From: Anoplopoma fimbria
Lineage: Eukaryota; Chordata; Actinopteri; Perciformes; Anoplopomatidae
Length of the DNA stretch: 64,000 nt
Assembly: GCF_027596085.1 (NCBI RefSeq)
Contig: NC_072453.1
Coordinates: 4,123,948 to 4,187,947 of the forward strand
Direction: 5' to 3'
Part shown: positions 26,651-40,372 of the stretch, one piece after another
How the letters are laid out: each line of letters begins with the position of its first letter
Numbering within the stretch: position 1 is the first letter of the stretch
Program-made: the position numbers and the translations under genes
Notes under the pieces: generated by a model
Told to the model about the DNA's origin: nothing
Databases searched by the model: none
What the model saw: only the letters and a program-made list of their open reading frames with translations

Positions 26651-26880
26651 TCAGTCGGTTCATCACTTTGGTCCAGACTGAAATATCTCAAACTATTTGA
26701 GGAAATTTGGTGCAGATATCCACAGTGCCCAGAGAACATATACTATTGAGTCCAAAGTTTCCACTTATCCAGTGAGTGAAATATCTGGACATCTATTAGA
26801 TTGGTTGTCATAACAATGATTTTTGTGGTTACCTGACTTTTCCTCTTGCGTCAGTTTGTCATATGTGGTTTTGTGAAGTT
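26651..26880. repeat. Interspersed repeat, copy 1 of a family seen three times in the window
   Basis: The block contains GGTCCAGACTGAAATAT (26670-26686), which recurs exactly at 30086-30102, then a degenerate series of GTGAAATATCT, GGACATCTATTAGATTGG and CTGACTTTTCCTCTTGC motifs. I recognise it as a widespread fish repeat with an internally repetitive consensus. Class is not determined, and the edges are approximate. Confidence 0.6.
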
Positions 26881-27455
26881 TTTTTGTCTTAGACTATTGG
26901 ACTAATTGGTTTTAGAATACTAATCCAGTTTTCCAAAGAGTGTTTATAATATATGCCTATCATGTGAACAAAGTGAACAGAACTTTGTCAGGCATAGAAA
27001 CGGGCTGTTAGAACTTTATGCCATGTTCAAGTGCCAAGAAAAGAAAATAATTAGAAAAAATAAAATACGTTTCACTGAAGCTTAAAGTTACACTCCCATT
27101 TTTTGTGTTGCCAACCCTCTCACAAAGCTGTGTGTGCCTTGATATTGATTGGTACCTCGACAAAAACTTTTCCATTCTAAATCAATCCAGAAACAGTGTT
27201 GTATTCACAGCAATGATAATAGCAGAGCTCCACTTGTGCCAGTCACTTATTCTAACTAAGGTGTGTTGGGAACTGAACTTGAGAGCAGCCTTAACAAACC
27301 AAATTGCTGCTTCCTGTTGTATCTGTCAAGTTATCGAGCAAAGTCGACAACGGCGGCTCGTTCCCTTGGTGACTGTTTTACTGTGTCTGTCACATTAACA
27401 AGGTCTTATACTCCAGCTCCCTCACCGCAGCCGTTCACCGGTTCCCCATGTGAGA

Positions 27456-27562
<107 letters not shown>

Positions 27563-28293
27563 TGCTGTTATCTGCTCTGTAGCCCGGAGGTACAGCTTTA
27601 ACGTTATTCAGGGGAAACCATATGGGACGGTAAGAGACAGGTGACACATCCTCAGCTCTCACTGATAGTCAGGACTGGCTGGCTATCGAGCTCAGCCCTA
27701 ATACATAATAGATGTAAATTCACAACTCAGGGCTCGAGCTGAGAGCTGTCTGACACCATTTTGTGTGAAATTATCTCCGTCCTTTGGACAAGAAAGGGGC
27801 ACAACAATGACAAATGAGATGCATTGTTTTAATCCCTCTCGTTCCTGTCACTTCCATTTTCAGACCCCGAGTGTTCGCTGTTCTTTTTTGAAGAGCAGAC
27901 ACTTTGATAAATAAATCGGGGCATTTCTTAACAAGTGTGATGAAAACGATTTTGAATTTTCTGGCATCGGTGGTAGTAAAACGCTCATGCGGAAGGCAGC
28001 TCTCTTTAATGTTACGGCACAGTGTTTGGAGTTGTTCCCTGTAATTTGGGAGATTATTCATGCAGACTAACAGGAAGATGCATCGTAATGGTGCTCTCAT
28101 CAAAGCGGAGTCTCAGAGTATTCATTCATGTATTACCTTTACATTTAAGTAATGGAGCTAAGCATGGGATTTTTTCTGAGAGGTAAACACCCTCTGATCT
28201 GTCATTTTGTTCATTTCCAGAATCCTCAAACATTTTTCTAACTGTCAGGTTGTAAAACATGCTTCGCCTGCTGTGTGATGAATTTTCTTTTGT

Positions 28294-28315
28294 TGTGTGT
28301 GTGTGTGTGTGTGTT
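28294..28315. repeat. (TG)10 microsatellite
   Basis: A short pure TG run in intron DNA. Confidence 0.9.
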
Positions 28316-29348
28316 TCATTCCCATATTCTATATTTTGATACCAAAAGACTAATAGTTTGATCATTTTCTTTACAAAAATAGCAGGGACATAATTCATTT
28401 CCAGCTACCTGGATTACGAAAACCATCCAAATGGTTAAAAAAGACTTTGAAAATTCTCGATATACCTTCAGAACAGCAGTGAGTGTTGTTCAGTGACTAT
28501 TTGTTCAGTAAAGCTGATGCTTAGCTCTGTGATTTGAATGTACTAACAAATTTACTAACGGTAAACAGTAAAATAAACTAATGTCTTCTTGAGAGCTGAT
28601 GGATAATGTTTTACATGAGGGAATCCCACACCAAAGAATTACATATGATAACAGTTTGGTTAAAAGAAGGAACACATCGAGTGTGCTTATATCTGCCATG
28701 CTTTGGGCAATAATCAGAGTCCACCTGCAGTTTCACATTCTTGGACTGACTCCAGCATCGAACCTGAGCATTTCTCCATGTGTTGCACCGATTTAGCCTA
28801 ATTTCTCCCTCTCAATAATGGTCTGTGAGACTGCTGTCCAGCCCTGGAGCTAGAATAAAGCACAGCCCATCTGGTGTATTGGATACTTCCCTTCCCAGAG
28901 CTATATTCGTCTAATGGCTCCCTGTGGAAACAGCTTTTGTTCTTAGACAGGCTAATGGATAGCCAAGGTTACTGGAGTCATTGTTGTTAAGGTGAGGTTG
29001 TTGTGGTGATTGAACACAGAGCCAACAGTATCATGTGGAGAAGGGAGGGGTCTCTTTAAAATTCCCTGAAGCGGGTTCATAGACTTTCTTTTCTCAGTCT
29101 TTTTTCTCATTCTTGCACACACACACGCACACACCCATACGCATATGCTTGCAAAATTGAACCAGTGATGAGAGCAATGAGCCATAGCCGGAGCTAGAGA
29201 GGGTTTTATGGAGGGTCCGGGAGTGAATGGGATTTTAGAAGCCGGAGCCTAAGTTAGGTCACAGCAACCTTGTGGTTGAAACCAAGCACGCTGCTAAACT
29301 CACCCGGAGAGCACGAAAAGACTGATCCAAAACCACCTCTCGCATTGT

Positions 29349-29990
29349 GTGTCCCTTAATGTCTGCGTCTCGCTTTCTTCTCTCTCCCTTCCCGCGTCAT
29401 CCCTCATTCCCTATCCACTTCTTTTTCTCCCCTCCCTCCGCCAGATTGCACGGCATTATGGCGGCGCTAAAAACTGCTTGTACTCCATTTTCTCTCTTCT
29501 TCAGAGCCACTTTCCTCTCCGAGCTTTCCGAAATGACTTCCATCTAAAGCTCAGTAAGGCCTGTGGAATGGATGACGAGAGACGGGCCGAGATGGAGAGC
29601 GGGAGACTGATGGATTTGCTCCATTATCAGTCGGGCTTTGCTCTTTGTGGCACGCCGTGCCTTCCGGGGCCTTCATCCCTCCCTTTTCTATGCCTCTTCT
29701 CCCCTTCTGAACTCGTAATGAGAGAATTATACCGGCCGCGGCAAATCAGTGTCTCCCTCCCACACAATACCAACAATAGAGGCTATCACCAGAGGAGGGA
29801 AGGAAGCGTCCTTTGCACGCCGTCGATGAACACAAGGACTCATTTGGCGTGTGCAGGAGCGTCTGTGTTTTCATTATCTGTGTATTTTAGGCCGGCATTG
29901 TGCTGTGAAAAGAGCATCAGTCAGAAACTGATGAGGATATTGGGGGGCTGTGGAGTTGTGTGTTTAATAAGGCAGTTAGCTAAAAGTTGA
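29349..29990 (+). other. Unexplained 213-codon open frame in a GC-richer intron block
   Basis: This is the longest open frame in the window that does not consist of a dinucleotide repeat. It starts MSLNVCVSLSSL and ends IRQLAKS. The middle (29440-29640) is GC-richer than its surroundings and preceded by a pyrimidine tract ending CCGCCAG. I recognise no domain. The protein is Ser/Leu/Cys-rich at its ends, as chance frames often are, and snx29 is fully explained without it. A conserved non-coding element is as plausible as a coding exon; coding status is doubtful. Confidence 0.2.
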
Positions 29991-30057
29991 ACACAGAAAA
30001 AAACGAGGACTTTGAAAAAGAGCTTAGAACTGAGGAAGACATATCTTAGTCTTCAAC

Positions 30058-30340
30058 ATCAGTCGTTTGGTGGGCCCTTCACTCGGGTCCAGACTGAAAT
30101 ATTGTAGTGACTGTTAGCTGGATTGCATTACATTTGGGTGCAGACATTAATCTTCTCCTTTGGATTATTCCAAAGTGCTCTGACCTTTTATCTAGCGCCA
30201 CCAGCAGGTCAACGTTTACACTTTTCCAGTGATATATCTCAACTTCTTCTTGAGAGATTGGCACTGACATTCTCCCTCATGATGTATTCTACTGGTGATC
30301 CTCTGACTTTTTCTCTTGTGCCAACATGAAGTTGACATTT
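30058..30340. repeat. Interspersed repeat, copy 2 of the three-copy family
   Basis: It shares GGTCCAGACTGAAATAT with copy 1 and continues with GCAGACATTAATCTTCTCC, CTCTGACCTTTTATCTAGCG, CCAGTGATATATCTCAAC and GATCCTCTGACTTTTTCTCTTG. The second half repeats the theme of the first, consistent with an internally tandem consensus. Confidence 0.65.
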
Positions 30341-33300
30341 GTTTTTATCTCAGAACGAATTGTGAGTATGAGAATAGTGTGACGATGGAACAAATGTAAC
30401 TTTTAAGTTCTGGATAGTTCCGGCAGTCTCTGAAGTTCAGCTCATGTTCATAATCAACGCTCCATTACCTACTTTAACTCTGAATCATGCTATTTGGCTC
30501 AAGGTATTTAACATTTTTCTTGTCAGACTCACTCAGGGGTAACCCTGCTGAGAGTCTCACAGCCGTGCTGCTGTCTGATGGGAGCTTTCAGGTCGTTGAT
30601 TACTAGGTGTCATACCTGTGGCGCTGCAGCAGCGGGAGGGAAATACTTGTCGTACGGCAGCTGACACCGCCAAGCTTTGATAAAGTTTTGTTTGCTGACA
30701 AAGAGGAGACACACATAATAGTGATTACTTGTTGACTTATCTGTAGTTGTAGATTCTGATTGGACTTCTGAATAATTTCACAAGTTGCAAGTTTTTCAAT
30801 AACTGATGACTGTGAGTTTAGATTGCATGGACCCACTAGTAGAGGTGAAATGCTTCACCCTATTTCTTTGGAGCGTGTGGCCAGGCATTGCACAGTGCAC
30901 CTTAATTACCAATCTATCTTTTCCTTTTTTTATCAATCAGTCTTTCATCTTTGTGCTTTCTCTCCCACTGTTTTTATCAATCTTCTCCCAATCATTTTTT
31001 TTTATTCTTAGACAGGTTGGGAAGGTGTTGTTGTTTCTGATGATGAGTTCCAGTGGCAAAACGGGGCAGTTTTACAGAACTATAATTTTTCTTCACACCA
31101 CTTACCAGATACAAAGACAAATACTTTGCGAGTAGAAAATGCAACTTCTTCCCCAAAAAGACCTGTTGTCCAAACCTGCATAAACTTGTGCATCCATCCA
31201 TCCATGCATGCAAACACAAACACCATCTAAGTACCAAGCACAAATGCAATGCAGTGTGAATGAAGAGTCTGTAGAAATAGCAGCTCGCCAGTGTTTAGAA
31301 CTAGCACCTCTGATCCACTACCCACCGGCTGTTTTACATATACATTTGATAGATGTATGTGCATACATTACAAATGAGCAATTCTCTTTGATCAGCAAAA
31401 AAGCTGAGCCTATTATTTCCACACAAAGTCATCAGCTCACTGCAAACTTCTCACTGTTTTAAATATGCCAATGAGACCGGATAGTGTCTGTAGTACGGTA
31501 ACTTTTCTCATTCTATTCCTCTCTCTGTCCTTTACACTTTTGTTTTATTTCTGCACAACTGAACTAGATTTAAGAGATACTGGAGGTAAAAAAAATAAAA
31601 AGTGCACACGTGTCTGCTGCATTTTTTACATCTGTATTATCTCCTCTGCATATACTTGTCTTTATGCATAGTACAGTACCTTTAACTGTAGCCGTTTGCA
31701 TACTCTAAGAGAAAGAGAACGATAGAAGGTCCCAATTAATCGCAGTTATATAAACCATCCTTCGCTTCCCTGTGCCTCCCAAAGCCTTTAATATGCACCA
31801 TATGAAACCACATAAATCAGCCACTCAATGAATAATTGAGACGTCTGCGTTGACACTCTTTCAGATGTGTGCACCACTGTCTGCAATGAACTGTCCCCCA
31901 AGCCCCTCCCACCCCAGAAAAAAGCTATGTGGGAAACGTGTTTGCACCTTTAATATCTATATTAGTCATTGGATATGGCCCGGGTTAGCCTGGGAAAATT
32001 GTGGCTGCCCAGGCGGCAAACTTTACTTCCAGACCGGCTTAGTGTGAGTCGCTGCGTTTAGCCAGAGGCCTAGACCGCATGGGGACGGATCACTTCAGCC
32101 ATGCAGATGAGTTAATACATCCATATGTATTACCGTGAACTTTGAGTGTGTGTGGGTTAGCTGTGTGAGTGTGCCGCTTTTGCATTCATAGACGGAGAGA
32201 TATAGATTTTTTTTTTATGCGGGTAATGCTGATGATCTTGCGCGCACATTTTTTTCTGCACGCATTGGAATTTTGTATGCGTGTGATAATGGCTGGTTGG
32301 TGACAGAGGGAGATAACTATTATGTTGATGATGGTTATGATGAATGTTTTACAATGATGATGATGATGATAATTACAATCTTTTTTCTTGGTGCTACATC
32401 CATCAGTCATAGATTAAACACCCTCCGGAAGACACAGAGGCTGCTTTTACTGCTGCACGCTGCAGCACGGGCACCACACCAACTTCAGCACCAGCGTAAT
32501 ATACATTACATTTCCATTTCAGGCACTTAAGTCAGTGCTCTCATCCGGAGTGATTCTCAGCGGGGAAGTTGCGGTCCAGTGTCTTGTTCAATAGCACTTT
32601 AACAAGTTGCGTAGCTGTTGATGGACATGTGTTGGCAATGGCAGGGCTCAAAACTGTGAGCTTTTAGCCAGAGGGGTGGGGGGGGGACACACAATAAGAG
32701 CCTGTACATTAATATGCAATACAATACAATATGCATGCGATAAACACCTCTTTAATTGAGCCTATCCAGATGATGCTGGATATTTGAGGTCGTTATAGAT
32801 GTTAATACTGGATAATAAAATAACATAAAATTAGCCCTGTGAGACCAATCATCCCAAGCATGAAGTAATCAAACATTATAACCAATTTTTCCACCACATG
32901 CAGGCTACAGGGACATTGACTGGATCTTTTCTTTTCTTGTTTTAACGGTCAAAAGGAAGTTTCTTTTATCGCGTTATAATAAGAAAAGTGTGTTTTATTG
33001 AGAAACATTGATTTTTTTAAGCAGTATTTCATGTTCAAACAAGATTTATTGTTATGTTGTTACAACAAAGAAAGTTTATTTAAAAAAATAATAAAATAAA
33101 TGGTATATAATAATAATAATGAGAACAGTCTCTCTAAAATGACTTTCTTTTCATGTTGTTATAAATTGAGAAATTCAACTGTCATTGTTTATCAATTTAA
33201 AGTCTATATAAAAAAAAAAGCCTTTTTTTAAGCCTTAAGATCACATCTGGGGTCATATTGTGCACCTATTTAATAATACATACCATATTTCTTTATACAA

Positions 33301-34866
33301 AAAATCGATTTCCAATCATATTTTCTCTCTGCGTGTGCTTACATAAGCAAGTACTGTCAAAATTCTACCAATAAAATCATGACATCCATCCATCAATCTG
33401 CAACTTTGAACAAAAAGGTAGAAAATTTGTTTAAGTGTAAGCTTAAAGTAATACATTCATTACTGCAAAAGTTTATTTTAGGTCTCCTGAAGGTGTTTCT
33501 GCTCCGTCCTGCTGTGTCACTTCATCAGCGAGCTGCCCTCTGATAAAAACTTCAAAGGCAGGCAGTTAGCGGGTGGAACTGGGATATGAGAAGAGGGGTG
33601 GGGGTTCGGCTTGGCCCTTCAGGGTGGTGGAATCAAGATTCGGCTGGGGACGGTGTTGTCCCTCTGAGGGAGTGTGATGATCCCCACTTTAGCCTCAAGA
33701 CATCTGATTAGATCTCGGGTTGGAGCATAATTTGTCAAACTGCCTCCCCTTCCCTCTCTGCTCCCTCTGCTACCTCTCAGTTGTTACTCTCCATTTATAT
33801 TTACCCATTTTGTTTGTGTCTCTAATTGTCTGCCTCTGTCAAGCTTCATTTTTCCCATTCCCTCTTTCTTTCAGTCTCATTCAGGTCTACATTGCTCTAC
33901 ATCCTCCACCCCCTGCCCTTACTTCCAATACTTTACTCACTTGCTCCTTTACTACGCTCAACGACCATTTTCAGGACTTGTCAGTGACTCATTCAGTCAT
34001 ATGAAAGAGGGCAGGGAGACTGAGTCGGCTACTGTGACTTAGTTTTTAGTCGAGTGTTTTAGGAGGGCCACACAGAGAGGAGTGTGAGGGAGGGAGTTGT
34101 CAGAAGAAGGGAGTGGGAATAAGAGAAGCAATTGAGATAAAAGATGGAGATAAGGGCTGCGGCTTGTCCTGTTTTCCTCCCGCTGCGGCGTCAGGCAGTT
34201 TTTCCAAGGTAGCCTCTAACTTAGAAGTTTAGCGCTCATATCTGGTTACCACCCGCCGGTCTTAAAGAACTTGTGCTGAGTCTTCAAGTGATAAAAGAGC
34301 TTACAGTGTCTGGTGTACTGTTTGCGGTTTTGTATGAGAGAAAAAAAAAAAAAGCTGTTCTTTATTCCAATGGGCTTTTACAAAGCCATATGGCCACACT
34401 GGGGGATTCTTTGTCCAGCATAATCAATGAGTGGTTAACTTGCTGATGTTTTGTACCTGGGTGTATACTTACCACCAGCATTTTCATCACAGTCTTTACT
34501 GTGAATTGCTTTACTTATTTCTTTGTATGTGGCGACATATTATTATACATATTATGTATATTTGAGTGTTGCTTTGCAAATTACCAAAACAATTCAGACA
34601 AAATAAACTACTTCATCTGACTATAATTTGCAGTAATATATCATCTGCTGCAGATGCACTGCTGTATTTTTCCATTATATCCTGGTTGGTTTCAAATGTT
34701 AATGTTTGTCTTAAATGTTGTAGGTTATCTGTGCTTTTTTAAAATTTATTTCAGGCCTTTAGCTCTTGACCCCTGTTATCTTATATACAGCATTTATAAT
34801 GGATATTTCTACAGTAACAATGGATCACATGACTACTCTAATGTGAAATGGGCTTGTCCATAGCAA

Positions 34867-34918
34867 CGTAACCACAGATAATTATAACCTGACGTAACCA
34901 CAGATAATTATAACCTGA
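34867..34918. repeat. Exact 26-bp tandem duplication
   Basis: The 26 bases starting CGTAACCACAGATAATTA at 34867 are repeated exactly from 34893. This is a two-copy array with no mismatch. Confidence 0.95.
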
Positions 34919-37610
34919 CTCCGCTTTCAGCTCATTGTTTAAGTTTTTACGACCCACAACTTTACTGCTTTGGTTCACTCTCATCAGGGTAGTTTATAAT
35001 AACAGCAGCAATTATTACAGTAGAATTATAGCCATGAAAATAGGGATAGTAATGTGACTAAGTGGAAGCGATCCACTTAAAAACAGAGCTAAAAGGTGAA
35101 TGTGGGACTTGGATTCATCAGGTGACCAGTCACAAAATTCCAAGTGAATGCTAATATTGCCCCATATCTGCTGGATGTGTAAATGTTTGCTTATTCACCA
35201 CATTAAGTTATGCTACAGTGTTGTGTTCACTGCTTGTCTCTGCTGCGCCCTTGTCACCCCAAAGAATCTTGCAGGTTTAAATGGTGTATAATGTGGTTAT
35301 TCTGATCTTTGAAAGCTTGATTCAGATTATTTTCAGAGGATTTGTCTTCTTTACTACACAATGCTGTTATGGCTAAGAAAGGCTGCAAACAATGCATTCA
35401 GTATAATATGATCAATGTTTGTGATCGGTGTTTAAAACTGGTTTGGAGTTACTTCTGACTTTTCATCCATTATGTGTCTGCATTATTTTGTGTCCTGTAT
35501 GCATTTGGAATAAAACCTATTCTTCATTCTGATCGTGCTGCAGATGTAAATGCAGTCTGCTAACCAGCACTGTTCCTTTCTACAAAACTCTGTCTTTCAA
35601 AAGCACCAATGTGCACTCAGGGATTGTTAGCAGGCACAGCACTGTTTGCTGAGATTTGTAGACGTGACATTTTCTTCATTTCAAACAGTAAAATAGAAAA
35701 CAGAATATTTTAATAAGTCCCTTTCACATTTAAGAGTTGTTTTTCTTGTACAGGGATGTAGAAGAAGCTCTGGTAGTCAGTAAAATGTGGGGAAATACTC
35801 TCCTTTGTCACTGTCTTCTAGTTTCACTTATTACATTTTAATGAGAAGGATACCCCGTTAAATACAAGCTGTGTGAGTCACATACTCACAATATATAAGA
35901 GACAGCTTTTTAAATAACATCTACTGGAAATATGTTCCATCCTTTTGGTCACTTGAATGTACATAGGAGTAACTCCTTATTTGCCATTGACTTTTTGTTC
36001 TGGGAGAACAAGTCAAAGTGATTAGTAAGGCAGATTTAAGAGAGGCCATCTTTTCCCCACTGCATTTAGGAGCTCGCCTTAAACCTCAGGCAACCTCCCT
36101 GGAGCAGAGACAGGTGGTGTAGGACACACTGAGGGTGATTGCCTTTTATTTTATCTGCCAAAATAAATGTCTCAGCCTTTATCTGCAGACGGGTAGTTAT
36201 TCATTCACAACTGAATACCTAAGGGGGGGGGTAGAGGTTGCTGCAGTACATAGAGGTCTTATATTCCCTGCAACACCTCTGGATCCATGAATCAAGATAA
36301 TCAAAAGGACACACAGTAGATTTTTGGTGTTTGGTGAGGCAAATTGTAGCTTTCATTCTCTTCCGCTGAGCAACAGAACAATGGAGTTTGGATTATTTTG
36401 ACTAGTATTATCCATTGCTTCATCCCGGCGCAACAATGATGTCAGAAGTTGCTTTGCTTGGTTTCTTTTTTTTTTGTGGACAGACTTTAATTTCTCATGT
36501 AGTCTTTTGGATAATTCAAAAGGACGCACTCTCATCAGAATTCTGCTTGGTTTTATTTTTTATCCATTTTTGCTCCTCCTCCTCACTCTTCCTTTTATTG
36601 CTCTTCCACATATTCTTTCCTGTGTTACTTCACAGGTTCAAATCTAGTTGCTCCTTGTCTTGGATGTCTTGGATTTCTGCTCCTCCTCTCAACTCCTACA
36701 ACAGCTTTCTTCCACCTTTCTCCTAATCCGCCTCCTCCTAAGTGGTGGGAGATATGTTAAAAATATCATATCAACATTTTTTTAGGCACAATCCACAATC
36801 TTATTACAGCTCTTTTTAATGTTAGTTTTTAAGACTATTTTGAAGAAATACAGCTGGTACAAGGTGACAAAACACCACATAAAATTGTGTTCTCCAATAT
36901 AACACTTTGTCTAAAGTTCCTTAATATATGTATCAGTTACTTTTACAAAAATACCTCAGTTAGTTTTTGAATCATTACTCTTCACTTCAGCATAAGTTAA
37001 ATCCACCACATAGAATATATTTTAAAAGAAATTGTAATTTTTTTTTTTTAAAGCTGCTTTGCCTGTTACTCAGGTTATGTCCTTCTACCACACTGGGGTG
37101 AAGAACTCTAGGAGCAAATGCCAGGAGTTGAGTTATCATTAAAACTATATTATGACAAATTACTCAGACCACATAACCGCCTCCTATGTTACCATATGAC
37201 CAGTTGCAGACAAACAATGTAGCATTAAAGGCTATTTTCTAAACTGATCCTGGCGCAGTGCTCACCCTGCACAGAACACACCAGGGCTACATTACATCAC
37301 TTCCAGCAAACTTCACAGAAAAAAAGGACGAAACAGCATCAATAATCAGTAATTGTAAAAGCAGATCATGGAGACATTTCAGCCGTTTACAATCTAAATT
37401 CCTACTTCTCCTTGTGTCTTCCTCATTTGCATCTTCTGGATGTTCTCCTCACACTTTTACTGCAGTCTAGGTATAACTACTCTACTCTCTGTCTTTGGCA
37501 TTGTCCCTCCATGTCTGTTGTTTTTTCTCTATTTCTTCTATTTTTCTGCAGTTCTCTCTCAGTTCGCCTCATCGGGAAGTTTCCCTTTTTCTGTATACTT
37601 CTGTTTACTA

Positions 37611-37700
37611 GCCTGGTGGCCTAGAGGTTGGACCCCCCCAAACCCTAGGCTCGAGGCAACTCCTGTTTGTATCAAGATCAAGAGTCTACAGCCAGTTATT
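37611..37700 (+). repeat. Possible SINE head fragment
   Basis: GCCTGGTGGCCTAGAGGTT resembles the A-box side of a tRNA-derived fish SINE. The expected B box is not clear (GGCTCGAGGC in its place), no tail was found, and no flanking duplication could be shown. It is a weak call. Confidence 0.3.
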
Positions 37701-38367
37701 GGCTCTGTGAGGCTGTACTTGGGCACAGCAGTGTTTTGAGCTGTGACATGAGCCTCTGCTGCCTTTGCTTTGGCTCGACTTGAATCATTCTCCTCTTTTG
37801 CCCACTTATTCTGTCTCCCTCACTAAAAAACACACACACCAAAGACATCCTTGTGCCTCTTGTGTCTTCCTGATGCTCCAAAGCTTTTCTATTTCATGTG
37901 CTTCCTTTTTTTCCTAATGTTTTTTCATGACTTCAAATGATAGCCTTGTTGTAAAAAAACAGCTAATTGTTTTTTTGCGATTTGTTGTTGTGTGTCGGTT
38001 GTTTCTTTCATGCTTCCTTCTGGTTTGATCAACACCTTCAATAAGTGTTACATTTCTTTAAAATCAACCGACTTGTTGAAATAGGTCCGAGGCAGATGGA
38101 TTTTGGTTTGTCATGTTTTTAAAAAATCTGTTTAAGTGATATCTCTCATTGGTAGACATAAGTGTAACTCAAATCAGCTATCTCAGTTAGGTCATACCAT
38201 AGATTGGTCAACGAAAACTTCAGCCATCAACTGTGAAGTGAGCTAGAAGGTTCTGTGTGGGTCTCCTGTGGTGCTGGAAATGGGTTTGCACACCAGAGTG
38301 GGATCTCCTACAGTTAGCATGCCTCTCAGATGGGTGATCAGGCCAGGCTCTTTTCAGAGAGATACAG

Positions 38368-38389
38368 CAGAGAGAGAGAGAGAGAGAGA
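38368..38389. repeat. (AG)11 microsatellite
   Basis: A short alternating AG run. Confidence 0.85.
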
Positions 38390-39552
38390 CATCATTATGA
38401 TCTGCACTTTCCACAATTCTCGGCTATGGCTCAAGACTACTCCTAGTCCCACCTGTTGTTGGAATATCCTCAGGCTAAAGATCCAGTTTAATGTCAAGAA
38501 AAGAAAAGGCTGCAATTATCCCTTCACAGACTTCGCGTCTCAGATCTTTATTTCTGTGGTTATTTCACAGTATGCAAGTGCTCTTTACCTCAGGAAGCTG
38601 TCGTGCTGTGAGACGGCCACAGAGATTTAGGTTTGGTATGTGTGTAGTTTGCATGTTCTCCTCAGCAACATGAGGATTTCTACCATTAAGGCTGGAACTT
38701 CTTCACACTTTGAATCATTGTGAATGTATGTACAGCTACCGGCGCTGAGGTGTCCGGTAATGGGCATCTTAATGAAAAGGTTAGAGCACATGCTAGCCTT
38801 TTTACATCTAAGAAGGCTGGAGACACTTAGAAGCACATATGACATTGATTTTTTAAATGAATTATCCCTCACTGGAAGGACGTGTACAAAAGATAACATA
38901 TAAATAACAACAGAGGAACAGATTGATGTCTTCTTTTGTTCATTTGGGCATTATATTTGACATTCTCTGTCATTTCTACAGTTTTTATCATTTCTGTGTC
39001 GTACAGTATGTATTGAGCCTCAGCTAAAAGTGAGGGTCCTGTTCTCGCTCGATGATGTTCTGTCTTAAATGTCACCCCTGATCTATTGATATAAGTGCAG
39101 CCCACTGAAGTGAGCATCTTAAAAACAGGCCTGTGTTAATATTTTTAGACACAACAGAGAACAAATAAGTTATTCACATGGGAGATAAAAGGTCTGTGTT
39201 TTAAATAACATGAAGAGTTCTGATCTTTTTTTAGGGGCTATAGAAAATGCTGACAGCCCACTTCAAAGTGCATATTTGTAACATTTTGTGTTGCAGTTTG
39301 GATTTTGAAAGAGTGACTGGGCCTATTTCAAGTAACACGTTATTCAAGATTCCCGTGTAATTGTAATCATACAAATGAAATTCTAAAGTTGTTCAGACCT
39401 GTCATAAGAGTCATGTTCTTGTTGGACTTAAAAATGATGATGCCTTAATCTGAATGAACCTAATGTTTAATTGATACAGATGAAAACAGAAAAACTCATT
39501 TTTTTATTGTGTTTTCGGGTGTTCCATCCTTCTGTCCATCTGTCTGTACAAT

Positions 39553-40075
39553 AGACTGTGTAAAATATGGACATAGTCTCATTGACGTCACCAATAGTTC
39601 TCTGAAGAGCTGTTTGGAAGCTTAACGTGGTTGGCTCCGACCGTCGCCATCTTGTCAGTTAAGACACACCTTGTCTCCTGGCTATTCCAAAAATAAGCAA
39701 AGAGGTGGTTGCCGGTGGATTTGAGGTTAGCCCGGGTGACCCTGCAGAGGCGACAGCTAGGCACTAGAAACCTGAGATGACACCCAGCTGTCAATCAAAG
39801 CGAACATGCCCTTAATTATTCCTAACTTTAAGCATTGATATTATTTGAACGGTTGACTTTTACATACCCAGACAGTTGTCATGAACAAGGATGTTAGATG
39901 TTCGGAAACCAAATCCAGCGTACATATTTCTCCTGTAAAGTTGGACATTTTAACATGGAAGTGTGTGGTGATCGACTCTCTCATGGAGTGAACCTCAAGT
40001 GGCCGTTTGAGGAACTGCATTTTTTGGCACTTCATTGTTGGCCTCATTTTTCAGCCCTATAGGTTACCACTTGGT
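39553..40075. repeat. Interspersed repeat of a common fish type, about 0.5 kb
   Basis: It starts AGACTGTGTAAAATATGGAC, continues TTGACGTCACCAATAG and CCGTCGCCATCTTG, and ends with GAACTGCATTTTTTGGCACT and TTTTTCAGCCCTATAGGTTA. I recognise this series as a high-copy teleost repeat. It shows no coding capacity. Terminal repeats were not identified, so it may be a non-autonomous DNA element. It sits 80 bases before the Tc1-like element. Confidence 0.65.
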
Positions 40076-40156
40076 CCGATTGTCCCATTATCATGAACTC
40101 CGTATCTCAGTAAGGCCTGCAGGGAATTTCTTCCCCAAAAAATTCAGAAACACATA

Positions 40157-40361
40157 CAGCGGGTAAAATAAGTATCGAACACGTCACCATTTTTCTCAGT
40201 AAATATATTTCTAAAGGCGCTATTGACATGACATTTTCACCAGATGTCGGTAACAACCCAAGTAATCCATACATACAAAGAAAACCAAAAACATAAGTTC
40301 AGAAATTAAGTTATGTATAATAAAATGGAATGACACAGGGAAAAAGTATTGAACACGCTTA
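40157..40361 (+). repeat. Tc1-like terminal inverted repeat, left
   Basis: Outer motif AAGTATCGAACACG near 40170 and inner motif AAGTATTGAACACG near 40345. It pairs with 41561-41762 in inverted orientation. Confidence 0.9.
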
Positions 40362-40372
40362 CTGAAATTTAT

